NCBI GenBank assembly: GCA_017979445.1
Contig: CM030711.1
Span: forward strand, 17,128,922-17,192,921
DNA from: Akebia trifoliata
Taxonomy: Eukaryota; Streptophyta; Magnoliopsida; Ranunculales; Lardizabalaceae
Length of the DNA: 64,000 nucleotides
Direction of reading: 5' to 3'
Each line of letters begins with the position of its first letter. Position 1 is the first letter of the stretch. The notes beneath the pieces are model-generated. The model worked only from the letters and a program-made list of their open reading frames with translations, had not been told where the DNA came from and searched no databases. The position numbers were made by a program, and so were the translations under genes. Positions 46,592 through 60,341 of the stretch are shown piece by piece.

Positions 46592-48321
46592 TGTAGATAC
46601 CTCATTTTTGCACTCGCCTGATTAATCAACTCGTCAACCCAATCGCAATGATTTTCAATGATGGATGTTATTTTCATTACTTTATTTTGTTACCAGAAAT
46701 GTTTCAGAAATCCGGATGAGGTATCTCAAACTGACAAAGCCTTAGAAATCACGCTACGCTAGGAAAATACGACCCAAAAAATATAGAAATCATCATCTTG
46801 CAGACCAAAAAGAAGCTTTACGATAAAAATCACTAAAAATGATCAAATTATAAAAATACCCCTAATATCAAAACAACCCTAGAGCCTACGTTACGATTAA
46901 GAAAACTCATTCAAACACATAAAACAACAAATCGAAACCAGATAAATCATTTCGCCAATTTTAACAGAATTTAACAAAATTACGAAAATGCCCCTCATAA
47001 AGTTCACGATCATTTCACACAAAAAACTTCATAAATGACACAATTCAATATTTACATTGAATTCCTTATGAAAAATCAATTCTAAAATATCCTAAAACAT
47101 AAAAAAATCGACTTAAAATGCGAAAAGTCCTCTCCGGGGGAAAAATGGTAATTTCACAATTTTCATAATTAAAAATTTTGAAATTAATAAATAAAACATT
47201 AAATAATTAAAGTGAAACGTTAATGAAATTAATTTAAAATTTTGAACTAAAAAAATCGATCAATCAGGCTCTTAGGCAAAATTGTTGAGGGTTCGCAAGA
47301 TATTTCTTTAAGGACCCCTCCATTTGGGGGTCCAAAGAATTAAAGATGTAATAGAAGGGGGTTCTCCAAAAAATTAAAGTCAATCAAGCAAGACTAAAGT
47401 CAAGGTATTAAAGTCAATCAAGTAAGACTAAAGTCAATTAAGCAAGACTAAAGTCAAAATCTTAAAGTCAATCAATTAAGACTAAAGTCAAAATCTTAAA
47501 GTCAATCAAATAAGACCAAAAGTCAAAACCTTAATAGAGTTCTAATTAAATAATAACTCTATTTAATAGAGTTCTAACTAAAATACAACTCTACCTAAAA
47601 CAATTCTAATTAAAACACAACTCTACCTAAACTAATTTTAACTAAAATACAACTCTAACTAAAAAAATTCTAATCAAACACTAATGCTATCTTAATCAAC
47701 CCTTAAAAAATCTATAAATAGGGGTCCTCACACCCTATTTTCGGATCAAATCATAAATTCTAAGAGAAGTAGCTCTAAAAGCCCCCTTAGCCTCCCATAA
47801 ATCCTAGTTTTGGAGTCCCAACTCCTTACCTAACATCCCTCCTTCGATTTTAGCCTAAAAATACCTAAAACCCTTCAAAAACACCCCAAAATCCATAACA
47901 AACTCGAAGAATCCAGATAAAAAAAAGAGATACCTTGCATCGGAGATCAGAAATCAAATCCGGAGACAGAACGAAGCAAGGAATACGGTACAAGGAGCAA
48001 TTTTTGTCGGATCTGAGGGAACAAGGTATTTGCTATCGAAAAGGTATAATTTCTTACTTTTTTTATTATCTAGGTTTTTTTTAGCAATGTAACTTATTTG
48101 AGAAATTAGTAGAGACCAACTTTGGCCGGGCAGGGTTGGTGCCTAACACCTTCCAATCCCGTAACATGATCCCCGAATTCAGTTATTGTTCTATTCTAGA
48201 TTAGTTCTTTATCCGTTTAGAGTCATTGATCGGTTCCTAGACCGTAATAATTAGGTGGCGACTCCCAAACCTCAAGGGTCAAAAGTGGATCCGCGCACCC
48301 CGCGGATCGAGGACGCTTTCA
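46592..48321 (+). repeat. Alpha-2 3' LTR (1,730 bp)
   Basis: TGTAGATACC to GGACGCTTTCA, followed by the duplication GCCAT. It aligns with 13,880-15,622. It has its TATA box at 47,713-47,721, a PBS-like GTGGCGACTCC near 48,256 and the U5 hairpin near 48,290. Confidence 0.95.
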
Positions 48322-48326
48322 GCCAT

Positions 48327-49119
48327 CGGTTACTATCAGCCAAGATAATTTTAGAAGCAAATGGTTGTCCCAACATTGGTTTCCAAGCTCATTCAACTTT
48401 TTTGCAATTTCTACTTAGAAACCAACTTTGGGACTCCGAAATGTCTAGAATATGAACCAAAATGGAATCGAAGAAAAATCTTATCCCTTACCAAAGGATG
48501 GGTGTTTCCTAATCTAGCAACACTCTCACCCGATTACAACTTAGCCTCCAAGGATCGACTTGACTTACAAACTCAGTGCAGTGGAAAAATGCTACTATAA
48601 CTTGTTGTATGTTGTAAAGTGTAAACTTGTAAGTTGTGAGGTGTAATACAAGTCAACTTTGAAGCAATCATGCTTCAAAATTTTGGAAGAATCCACCTTT
48701 TCACTTGACAAATATCCCTTTTATCTTTAAAAAAAAATAATGACACGTCCCTCTACATTTATTTAAGATTACACCTTAATTTTCCAAATTGATGATATGT
48801 CTCTTAACTTTGGTCTACTTTTAAAAATCAATAGAACACTAACCTCAATGTCCTTATTACCACCACCATTATTATTACTATCATCGTCACCATCAAAATG
48901 GTGGAATCCAAGTGGATTTCCACCAAAGTCCTTGGCTCACAAAAAAAATCAAGCAAGTATGCATTTTGGTATATAGCTTGCTTATCATCTTTCTTTGTCC
49001 ATTTTACAAGGCTAAACTATAGTTTATTTTTCTTAATTTTCTCTATAACTCTCTGTACTCTCAAAATTTAAAAAACTTAGTTTTAAAAACTTCATTTAAT
49101 GATCATTTTGATAACCATC
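48327..49119. other. Unassigned host DNA right of alpha-2
   Basis: This is the continuation of 12,776-13,879. A 79-codon frame at 48,361-48,600 (plus) has no recognisable motif. Otherwise AT-rich with a run of imperfect trinucleotides (ATTACCACCACCATTATTAT, near 48,865). No gene supported. Confidence 0.4.
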
Positions 49120-49320
49120 AATAGATAGGAGGGACAATGTGCCTAACACCTTTATTGTCCCTCTACTAAAGCTCCTTACCCATAGTTCTCTAGGTAGATA
49201 TTTACTTATCCATTTGGATATGGAAGTTGCTACAAACATAAAAGTATTTTAAAAATTCATTTTAGTGGTGTTCATTCACACCCAAACTTTTTGAATAGTG
49301 GCGACTCCAAAACTCGAGTA
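49120..49320 (+). repeat. Fragment resembling an Ogre-type LTR end
   Basis: GTGCCTAACACCTTTATTG, ATCCATTTGGATATGG and AGTGGCGACTCCAAAACTCG occur in the order and rough spacing of GTGCCTAACACCTTCC, ATCC... and AGGTGGCGACTCCC in alpha and beta LTRs. Otherwise diverged; perhaps a third family. Confidence 0.35.
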
Positions 49321-49539
49321 GATGAGCTCAAACCTCCCCAAAGGTTTCGAAGCCTGTGTATTTACATATTCTTGACCCTTGTTAACAAATCAGAATACGA
49401 CAAAAATTTGACTAATGAAAATTTTGAATTCTATTCAATTTTGGATTGCAAAAAATTCGATCTAAAATTCGGCCAAAAATTTGATAAATGAAAAATATGC
49501 GGCATATGTTTCATACATGTATTATCCGTTTCATTTCAG

Positions 49540-50413
49540 GTATACCTCGTAGTCTACAGGTATAGTGATCTACAATCTTTAGTAGATTTCCTAATAGGGA
49601 TGGCTTCCACAATTAGGAAATTGATGATTGAGGAGCTACATCTTGAGGTTTAATAACTTCATCTTCAATTCTAGGGATGACCATCGAAAGTCTTGCAGGT
49701 GCTGACAAAATTTCTAGAATTGTGAAGATCGGAACACTCTCTTTCATCATAAAAATCTATCCTTTTATGCTTTGAACTCCCATTAATTTGGCAATCCTTT
49801 AAGAACTTGGCATGGCTGGTCTTAACAATCTCTATTGACTTGGATAGAAAATAGAATTTACAACTCTTGGACCTCTTGGGATATCCGATAAAGAAACATG
49901 AAATGGTCCTAAGGTCAAGCTTCTTTAGATGTGGATTATATAACTCAACCTCGGGAGAGCAACCCTAAGAATAGAGATGGCCAAAACTTGACTTCTCGCC
50001 AATCCAAATTTTATACGAAATATCAGGTACAACTTCACAACCCTAAGCATTGTGAGTACACCGCACATTTCAAAGCTTTATCCCAAAAGGATTTTGACAA
50101 GTCAGAGTGACTCATCATATTTCGAACTACATATTAGTAAGTCCGATTTCTTCTTTCAATAAATACCATTCGATTTTGGTGCGTCTATAATGGTGTATTG
50201 AGGAACTATCCCTTGTTATCTCAAGTAATCTACAAAAGGACTATGATTTACCCATCTTGATCCATCTTTTCATAATATTCTCTACCTTTGTTAAAATAAA
50301 CTGCCTTAATCTTCCTTTCCAATTATTTTTCAACCCCAGACAAGAAAACTTTAAACGCATCGAGAGATTCTGGTTTATGATGAATTAGGAAGACATTGGT
50401 GAATCGAGAGAAG
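49540..50413 (-). pseudogene. Ty1/copia integrase relic
   Basis: The minus strand, with several frameshifts and stops, encodes FSRFTNVFLIHHKPESLDAF, NKGREYY, GIVPQYTIIDAPKSNGI, then SYKIWIGEKSSFGHLYS and LDLRTISCFFIGYPKRSKSC. These are the copia integrase core (around GGEYY and PQQNG) and the GYP...KGY region. The usual upstream zinc-finger part is absent: at 50,413 the homology ends abruptly at the start of the core. Clearly an old, dead copy. Confidence 0.88.
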
Positions 50414-50713
50414 TTTTTTATTTTTTAAATGAACTAAAACAAAAATACTTTTTTTTTGTGGTCCAATCAATGATCGCTTTGGGTGACCCAAAACAATTCG
50501 GGATTTCAATGAATATTGAATTGAGAATAGAATGATAGTTGCGGAGATAGAGAGTGCTGTCCTTTTTTTTTTTAAAGATATTCTTGTTTTCTTTTTCTTT
50601 TTTTTTTTATAGCAAAGAAAAATTTTATAAAGGAAAAGAAATCTATTATTAATTAATACAATACAAATTACTAAACAAATGGACTCTTTTTTTTTTTAAT
50701 CATCATGTTGCAG
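50414..50713. other. Probable alpha-type leader fragment
   Basis: AT-rich and untranslated. GGTCCAATCAATGATCGC ... GGGATTTCAATGAATATTG vaguely resembles the alpha-2 leader at 15,830-15,900 in plus orientation, which would not fit the minus-strand alpha-3 leader on the other side of the solo LTR. Assignment uncertain. Confidence 0.35.
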
Positions 50714-53565
50714 CCACATGTAGACACCCCATTTTCGCATTTGCCTGATTAATCAACTCGTCAAATGATGGATGTTTATTCCAATGTTTTATTTGTTACT
50801 AGATATGTTTCAGAAATTCGGATGAGATATCTCGAACCGATAAAACTATAGAAACCACACTACACTAGAAAAATATAACCCCAAAAACTTAGAAATCATC
50901 ATTTTTCAGATAAAAAGAAGCTTCACGATAAAAATCACTAAATAAATGATCAAATTATGAAAATACCCCTAACCTTAAAACATCCTTAGAGCCTATGTTA
51001 CGCTTAGGAAAATCCATTCAAACACATAAAACAATAAATCGAAACCAAATAAATCATTTAGCCAATTTTCACATAATTTGACAAAATTACAAAAATACCC
51101 TTCATAAAGTTCACAACCATTTCGTACAAAAAATTTCATAAATGACACAAACCAATATTATCATTGAATTCCTTACGAAAAATTGATTCTAAAACATCTT
51201 GGAACATCAAAAATCGACTTGAAATGCAAAAAATCTCTTTAAGGGCAAAACGGTAATTTTTCAAATTAAAAAATTTTTAAATTCTGAAATTTATAAATAA
51301 AATATTAAATAATGTAAAGTGAAATATTAATAAAATTAATTTAAAATTTTGAACCAAAAAATCTATCAATCAGGCTCTCAGGCAAAATTGTTGATGGTTG
51401 CTTAAATATTTATTAAAGGACCCCTCCATTTAGGGGCCCAAAGAATTAAAAATATAATAAAGGGGGGTTCTCCAAAAAAAATTAAATTCAATCAAGTAAG
51501 ACTAAAGTCAATCTTAAAGTCAATCAAGTAAGACTAAAGTCAAAATCTTAAAGTCAAAACCCTAATCTAAACTAATCAAGTCAATCTCATAAGACTAAAG
51601 TCAAAACTCTAATTAAAACCCTAATAAGACTAAGTCAATCTTATAAGACTAAAGTCAAAACCTTAATTAAAATCCTAAAGGAACCTAATTAAAAACTAAC
51701 TCTACCCAAAAAAGTTAATAAATAGGAGCCTCCACACCCTATTTTCATATCAAAGAAAAAACCCTAGAAAAAGTAGGTCAAGAAGCCTCCCTAACCTTCC
51801 CAAAACCCTAATTTTGAAGCCCCAACTCCTTACCTAACATCCATACCCCAATTTTAGATAAAAAAAAATACCCAAAAACCCTTCCAAAACGCCTTAAAAT
51901 CCATAAAACTCACAGATCTAAGAAGGAGATATCTCAAATTGAAAATCCGAAGAGAATCCGGTAACAGAACTAAGCTGTAGACACCCCATTTTTGCACTCG
52001 CCTGATTAATCAACTCGTCGACCCGATCGCAACGGTTCCCAATGATGGATGTCTATTCCAATACTTTATTTTGTTACTAGATATGTTTCAGAAATCCGAA
52101 TGAGGTATCTCGAACTGACAAAACTTTAGAAACCACGTTACGCTAGGAAAATACGACTCTAAAAACATAGAAATCATCATCTTGCAAACCAAAAAGAAGC
52201 TTCACGATAAAAACCACTAAAAATGATCAAATTATCAAAATACCCCTAATATCAAAATAACCCTAGAGCCTACGTTACGATTAGAAAAACTCATTCAAAT
52301 ACATAAAACAACAAATCGAAATCAAATAAATCATTTCGCCAATTTTCACAGAATTCGACAAAATTATGAAAATACCCCTCATAAAATTCACGACCATTTC
52401 ACACAAAAAATTTTATAAATGACAAAAACCAACATTTCCATTGAATTTCTTACAAAAAACTGATTCCAAAACATCCTGAAACATTGAAAAACGACTTAAA
52501 ACGTAAACAATCCACTCCGAGGGTAAAACGATAATTTTACAACTTTAATAATTAAATTTTTTGAAATTAATAAACAAATCATTAAATAATGTAAAGTGAA
52601 AATTAAAGTCAATCAAGTAAGACTAAAGTCAATCTTAAAGTCAATCAAGTAAGACTAAAGTCAAGATATTAAAAGCCAACCAAGAAAGACTAAAGTCAAA
52701 GTATTAAAGTCAATCTCATAAGACTAAAGTCAAAATCCTAAATCAAAACCCTAATATAAACTAATCAAGTCAATCTCATAAGACTAAAGTCAAAACCCTA
52801 AATCAAAGACCTAATCTAAACTAATCAAGTCAATCTCATAATACTAAAGTCAAAACCCTAAATTAAAACCCTAAAGACTAAGTCCATCTCATAAGACCAA
52901 AGTCAAAACCCTAATTAAAACTCTAGAAGAAACCCTAATCAAACCCTAATGCTTATAAAAAAACTTTATAAATAGGAGCCTCCACACCCTATTTTCGTAT
53001 CAAAGAAAAAACCTTAGAAAAAGTAGGTGAAGAAGCCTCCACAACCTCTCCAAAACCCTAATTTTGGAGTCCCAACTCCTTACCCATCACCCCTACTTCG
53101 ATTTTAGCCTAAAAAATATCTAGAAACCTTTCAAAAACACCCCAAAATCCACAACAAATTCTAAGCATCCAGATCTAAGAAAGAGATACCTTGCCTCGGA
53201 GATCAGAAATCAAATCCGGAAACAGAATGAAGTAAGGAGTACGGTACAAGGAGCAATTTCACCAGATCTGAGGGAACAGAACCTTTGCAGATCGAAGGTA
53301 AGATTTTTGTTATTTTTTTATCTAGATTTTGTCATTAGCGATGTAGTCTTATTTGGGATAAGTAGAGACCGGCATTGGCCGGGCGGGGTTGGTGCCTAAC
53401 ACCTTCCAAGCCCGTAATATGATCGCCAAATTCAGTTTTTCTGTAGTAGATTAGTTTTTTTTATCCGTTTTAGAGTCAGTTTGGTTCCAAGACCATAATA
53501 ACTAGGTGGCGACTCCTAAACCTCAAGGGTCAAAAGCGGATCCGCGCACCCCGCGGATCGAGGAC

Positions 53566-56099
53566 TGTATGGGTTGGATTTCCACTTATTATTTTCTTCT
53601 TTTATACAAAAAAAAATGGTTCTAACACGTTATTTTGTGAACGTCTACCAAGCATACAAATCACACAATCGATCAAACAATCACGAAAAGAAAAGACTGG
53701 ACCTAGATAGGTTGCCTAAAGCTAGACAGCTCCTAACTGGGTAGAAATAGCGCAACTAGCCTTCCAACTCGGTTCTATGAAATCAAGTTTGAATCATTCG
53801 GATCTCCAGATCGGAGGAGGCGCATAATGCATAAGCAAGAGCACGCTTAAATACCTTCCTTTCTTGAATAGACTGAGTCTATCCCCTCAAAGGGCAAGAT
53901 CTTACTAGATACAAAAATGACCAAGAAGCGCAATTGGCACAACTTGAAGCGAAATTTCTCCTATTGAGCTCGTGGGCCCTATAGTCAAGTCTAATTGATT
54001 TTAATTAATTTGATTGGATTACTAGTGAATTGATTATCCTAATTAGAGCAAGGAATTGGTAATGACTTCCAATCCTTATCTTATCATGCCATCCCTAGGA
54101 GAGGGGTGCTCTTTACTACCTAATTAACTATTCCAAGTGTATGCAAATTGGAAAAATAACATACAAAGGCAAGGAGTAACCCACTAGCAAAGAGAGGCGT
54201 GGGTGTTTCGGGATTACCTCCCGTGCTAGACGGGGTGAAGACGATTTGAGTCGACTTAGGCCACCAACTCCAATTTTGGTGTGCGAACCTAAGGAGCCGT
54301 GACGGTATTGTCCACCCGTCGTCCTTCCTTAGTCTATTACAATCCAAGCCTTCTTGGATAATTAATAAAAAATTACAAGAAATCCTATACAAGAGTTTCT
54401 AAAACAGAAAAATAAACCTAACTAAAGATTAAAGGAAATTGAAAGAAAAGAAGAAAAAAAAAAAAATGTTCACCTACAAGAAGCACCTACAAGAAGCAAA
54501 ACAGAAATGTTAGCAGAAATGATAGTAAATGGACTCAAAAACAGAATCTGACTTACCGCTATCTTGCTGACTTTGTCACATTTTATAGAAAATTTTGTTC
54601 TACCCCAAATCGATATACACTAATAGATAATCGGAGATCGGAGTAGAAAGTTACAGTCAGTTTAAGTTCTGCTGTCAAGGGTGAAAAAGAAAACGAGAAT
54701 GACTTTTTTTTTTTTTTTTCAATGTTTTTTTCTTCTTTCTTCTCTCTTAAAATCTCAAGAACACTTGAACTTATAGAAAGAAACCAAAAGAAAAAAATAA
54801 AATAAAATAAAAATGAAAAAAAAAAAATTTTAAATCAAAACTTACTACTACTACCTTTACCTTTCCCCGGCAGCGGCGCCAAAATTCTGATGAGACTATC
54901 GTTGTTCTTCTCACCGGAGTTAATAATAATCTTAGTTTTACCTTACTTGTGGGGCAAGTAGGGGATCGAACCCAAGAGAAAGGAGGAATAGAGCTAAGCT
55001 AAGAAGATAAAATTCAAATTAACTAAAAGGAATTAAAACTGTTTTTCTTTGTATTTTTGAACTTATAAGAAGATGTAAAATTGCTAGAAAATAAACTAAA
55101 GTAAATGAAATTAAAAGCAAGTAACTTATGAATTAAAACACCATTGGAGGTGGATCTACCTAAAACATGTTAATGAGCAATTTCTAGTCTCTAGCCTTTT
55201 TATAACTCAATCATAAGGGCTTGGTGTTAGCTCCTTAGATCGAAAAGTTTTGCAATTAAAATGAAATAAAGGAACAAAAATAAAGTAGAATTTCTTGAGA
55301 ACTTCTTACTACAAATTATCTAATTTAAGCATACTTTATCTTGATCTAATCTAAGCATAAAGTATCTATATTAAGAATAAAATGTGCAAGAAACTTAAAG
55401 AGAATTCATAAGCATTTTAAATAAAAGAAAGGCATAAAATTAGAAATAACACAAGAACTTGCTCTAGGCTTTTCCACTCTCCAATGGAGGGGAACTTAGC
55501 CTAATGTCATTGCAAGAGAGGGAAGACAAGAGATGAAAGAACTTTTCTTCATTTCATGGAGAAAATTACAACTTCTTCTTCTTCTACTTCTTACAAGACT
55601 AGTTAACCAAAAGAAAATAACTAGAAAATAAAAATACAAAAAATAAGAGAATAGGCAAAGAGCCTTAGATTAAAGGAGTCTTGGATAAGAGAACCAAGAT
55701 GGGACCCTTTCTCTAGAAATGAAGGCTCTATTTATAGAGAAAAATGTGTGTAGAAGAGTCTAAAAGTAGCCTCCACTTTTCTTTGCACAAAAAGACAAAA
55801 GAGGAGAATATGAGTTAAGGATTAGGGCATTCCAAAGTGTTAGGGCATTCCAAAGTGGGCCCAAATGCTTTTGCCTTGAGATTTTGATTCCAAATTGTTG
55901 ATTTTCTGCACAAGAAACACACGTAATTAGATTTATCTAGTAAATGAATTTATTTATATATAATTAAGCCTAATTAACATGCAACGTGGTGGTTTGAGGC
56001 TTATCATGATTATTATCTTAATATAGAGAAATAGGTACAAAAATCAAGATAAATATCCAGAAAATGTGCGTATAATTGAGTGTTTGGAGACACTCATCA
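53566..56099 (-). mobile_element. Truncated TD element: LTR and internal fragment
   Basis: The LTR is 54,888-56,099 (minus; TGATGAG...CTCATCA), with a PBS 6 bp beyond it, so it is the 5' LTR of a minus-strand element. The internal part runs left; no 3' LTR exists and the left flank does not repeat the right flank, so that end is deleted. 53,800-53,945 resembles the alpha-1 leader at 4,850-4,990 (same strand), so an alpha fragment is probably joined in here. 54,150-54,360 contains a 90-codon minus frame with no recognised motif. No gag or pol seen. Confidence 0.8.
54864..54881 (-). promoter_or_regulatory. TD primer-binding site, tRNA-Asp type
   Basis: On the minus strand TGGCGCCGCTGCCGGGGA. 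It is complementary, with one mismatch, to the 3' end of plant tRNA-Asp as I recall it. Confidence 0.8.
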
Positions 56100-56443
56100 C
56101 TTTCAGAAGCGAGGAGTGCTGTACGAGGAGCGATTCTATCAGATCTGAGAGAATAAAATCGTTGCGTTCGAAGGTAAATTTCTTTTTTTTATCTAGGTCT
56201 TTTTGTCAGCAATGTAGTTTTATTTGGGATAAGTAGAGACCGGCATTGGCCGGGCGTTGGGCCTTGGTCCTAACACCCCGTAATGTGATCCCGGACTCAG
56301 TATTTTTTTAGTAGATTAGTCATTTTTATCCGTTTCGAGTCTATGTTCAGTTTCTAGACCATAATAACTAGGTGGCGACTCTCAAACCTCAAAGGTCAAA
56401 AGCGGATCAGCGCACCCTGCGGATCGAAGGCGCTTTCACCACA

Positions 56444-57743
<1,300 letters not shown>

Positions 57744-57761
57744 TCCCCAGCAGAGTTGCCA
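57744..57761 (-). promoter_or_regulatory. Alpha-3 primer-binding site, decayed
   Basis: On the minus strand TGGCAACTCTGCTGGGGA, three changes from the alpha-2 site. The adjoining LTR end is at 57,763. Confidence 0.75.
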
Positions 57762-57762
57762 T

Positions 57763-59348
57763 TGAAAGTGCCCTCGATCCGCGAGGTGTGCGGATCCGCT
57801 TTTGATTTTTGAGGTTTGGAAGTCGCCACCAAGTTATTACGATCTAGAAACCGAACATTGACTCAAAAAGGCAAATAACACTAATCTACGAAAGAAAATA
57901 GGGGTCCAGGGATCACGTTATGGGGTTGGAAGGTGTTAGGCACCAACTCTGCCCGGTAAACGTCGATCTCTACTTTTTTCAAATAAAACTACATTGCTAA
58001 AAGACCCAAATAAAAAAATAAGAATGAAAAATACCTAAATGATCACAACGATAGTTCCCTCAGAGCTGGCGCAAAGATTTCTTGCTTGTGATTCCGTGCT
58101 TCGTTTTCGTTACTAGATCCGCTTCAGATCTCCAAGATGAAGTATCTTCTCCTTAGATCTAAATGCTTCCTAATTTTTGATTGATTTCTGAGTATTTTTT
58201 AAGGGTTTCTGAGTATTTTTTGAATAAAAGTTGAGGGTAAGATGATAGGTAAGGGGTTAGGATTTCGAAATTAGGGTTTTGAGAAGGTTGGGGAGCCTCT
58301 TTGACCTACTTTTTTAAGGGTTTTCTCTTGGATACGAAAATAGGTTGTAGAGACCTCTATTTATAGATTTTTTTTTTAAAATTTAGATAGAGTTAGAGTT
58401 AGATTATGTTTCTTTTAGATAGTTTTAGAGTTTAATTAGAATTCTTTTAGATAGTTTTATAGTTTAATTATCTTTATTTTAAATAGTTTTAGAGTTTAAT
58501 TAGACTTTTTTTAGATAGTTTTAGAATTTAATTAAAATTCTATTAGGATTAGGGTTTAATTAGAATTCTATTAGGGTTAGGGTTTGACATTGCTCTTATT
58601 AGATTGATTAAGGTTTTGACTTAAGTCTCACTTGATTGACTAGAATTAAGGGTTTTGACTTAAGTCTTACTTGTTTGACTTGATTTTAGGATTTTGACTT
58701 AAGTCTTACTTGATTGACTTTAATTTTAATTAAGATTTCACTTTACATTAATTAATATTTTAATTATTAATTTTGAAAATTTTAATTATTAAATTGTAAA
58801 ATTATCGTTTTGCCCTCGGAGAGGATTTTTTACGTTTTAAATCGTTTTTCAATGTTTCAAGATGTTTTGGAATCGATTTTTCATAAGGAATTCAATGGGA
58901 ATATTAGTTTGTGTCATTTATTAAAAATTTGTGCAAAATGGTCGTGAACTTTATGAGGGGCAATTTCATAATTTTGTAAAAATTGACGAAATGGTTTATT
59001 TAGTTTCGATTTGTTGTTTTATGTGTTTGAAAGGATTTTTCTAAGCGTAATGTTGGCTCTAGGGATGTTTTGAGGTGAGGGGTATTTTAGTAATTTGATC
59101 ATTTTTTAGTGATTTTTATGGTAAAATTTCTTTTTGTGCGCAAGATGATGATTTCTATATTTTTGGAGTTATATTTTCCTAGCGTAGTATGGTTTCTACA
59201 GTTTTGTTAGTTTGAGATACCTCATCTGAATTTCTAAGATATATCTAGTAACAAATAAAGCATTGGAATAATCATCCATCATTAGGAATCGTCACGATCA
59301 GGTTGACGAGTTGATTAATCAAGTGATTGCAAAAATAGGGTGTCTACA
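57763..59348 (-). repeat. Alpha-3 5' LTR (1,586 bp)
   Basis: In plus coordinates TGAAAGTGCC to GTGTCTACA. It has the PBS beside it, so it is the 5' LTR of a minus-strand element whose body and 3' LTR are mostly lost. TATA box at 58,357-58,365 (minus). U3 shows repeats of TTTAGATAGTTTTAGAGTTT (58,410-58,530) and the TTGACT array. It lies inside the copia relic. Confidence 0.9.
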
Positions 59349-59992
59349 ACGGGATATAAAAGGTATTCTCCAAATTCAAAATGAAGTCAAAACATTTAGA
59401 TGTAAGTTTCCAACAACCTCAACCTTCATTGCCTTTGTATTCTCAAGAAAAAACCTTATCTTCAAGTCTAAGATTTCTCTTATGTTGAACCCTTGCAAGC
59501 AATGAATGATGTGCATAGAGGCACCTGAATCTATTCACCAGGAATTCACTAGAACATCTATAGGATTTGATTCCCATACCTCCTAAATTATTCTTTAGCT
59601 AATCTTTATACGTGTAGAATTCCTTTTTTAGGTGACCTTTCTTTTTATATAACCAACATTAATACTCTTTTTACTTCATTATTTTTCTCTTCTTCACTAT
59701 GACCTTTAGTTTATTACTATTTTTCTTGTATTCCATCTTCTTAAAAGATTTTTTTCCACTCGAAAAAACATTGTATTGAGCTGACTCCATTTTGAACCAT
59801 CTAAGACGATTCTCCTCAGTTACACACAATATGAAAAGTTGACTAAAATCTTACTTAGTCTCTTGTGTGTTGTAATTCCCCTTGAAAGTGTTGAAAAACT
59901 TGAGTAGTGACAAAATAACCATGTGAACTATTAAGTCATCTCCACAGGTGATGCCATGCTCTCGAAAATCGATAACTAGTTTGGACATCCTA
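59349..59992 (-). pseudogene. Ty1/copia gag-protease relic
   Basis: With frameshifts, the minus strand encodes GITCGDDLIVHMVILSLLKF, ENRLRWFKMESAQYNVFSS, a knuckle-like CWLYKKKGHLKKEFYTYKD (the second Cys decayed), then SEFLVNRFRCLYAHH, near the protease site, and LNLENTFYIP, typical of the protease C-terminus. It stops where the alpha-3 LTR begins. Together with 49,540-50,413 it forms one minus-strand copia element. Confidence 0.75.
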
Positions 59993-60341
59993 AAATGGTG
60001 GAGCAAAAGAAAAAAAAAATCAAAATCAAGATCTTCAAAACTTAAATACGATATAAATTTCTTTTAAATAATTTCGATAGAATTTCCCCTAAAAATTTGA
60101 CTTATGAAATTTTTTTATCTATATAATCAAAATTTGTATATCCACTGTATTCTAACTACCATATCATAACGAATATATATTACTTCAAAAAAATATAACT
60201 ATAATTACAACCCAAAAGTGTACATACACTAACTACACATTTCATATCGATCGACAATTGTCTATGTTATAACTCTCACACTCTTAACATACAAAAAGAA
60301 CACACATGATGTTAATATATACAGAGAAGTCCAAAAATACA
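59993..60341. other. Unassigned AT-rich DNA
   Basis: Lies between the copia gag relic and a TL LTR. No coding signal. Part resembles the reverse complement of 12,850-12,935. Confidence 0.35.

Larger units (their letters stand above)
13880..48321 (+). mobile_element. Alpha-2: gag-only deletion derivative of an Ogre/Tat-like element
   Basis: Both ends are exact: LTRs at 13,880-15,622 and 46,592-48,321, with the 5-bp duplication GCCAT at 13,875-13,879 and 48,322-48,326. The order is LTR, PBS, leader, gag, fragments of pol, long 3' UTR with minisatellites, PPT, LTR. Without the nested beta element and TD solo LTR it would be about 12 kb. Compared with beta, it lacks ORF1, protease, G-patch-like segment, RT, both RNase H domains and most of integrase. 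The sequences needed in cis are all kept. Confidence 0.93.
51976..56105 (+). mobile_element. Second alpha LTR (S2) inserted in S1, with its own insertion
   Basis: Starts TGTAGACACCCCATTTTTGC. Most of it is 51,976-53,565 and only its last bases (CTTTCA, 56,100-56,105) lie beyond a further insertion. Flanks are TAAGC (51,971-51,975) and GAAGC (56,106-56,110), a 5-bp duplication with one mismatch. The W-box array is longest in this copy (52,600-52,920, about 12 AGTCAA). TATAAATAG is at 52,967-52,975. Confidence 0.85.
50719..56438 (+). mobile_element. Alpha solo LTR (S1), split by a second LTR
   Basis: Starts TGTAGACACCCCATTTTCGC and ends GGCGCTTTCA, with the duplication CCACA at 50,714-50,718 and 56,439-56,443. 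The 5' part is 50,719-51,975 and the 3' part 56,106-56,438; together about 1.58 kb. A small deletion near 50,763 and a mutated TATA region are specific to this copy. Confidence 0.9.

Noticed and set aside
54120..54392. 90-codon minus frame in the TD internal region as a gene
   Set aside because: It is upstream of any gag position, has no recognised motif and contains splice-like or leader-like sequence only.
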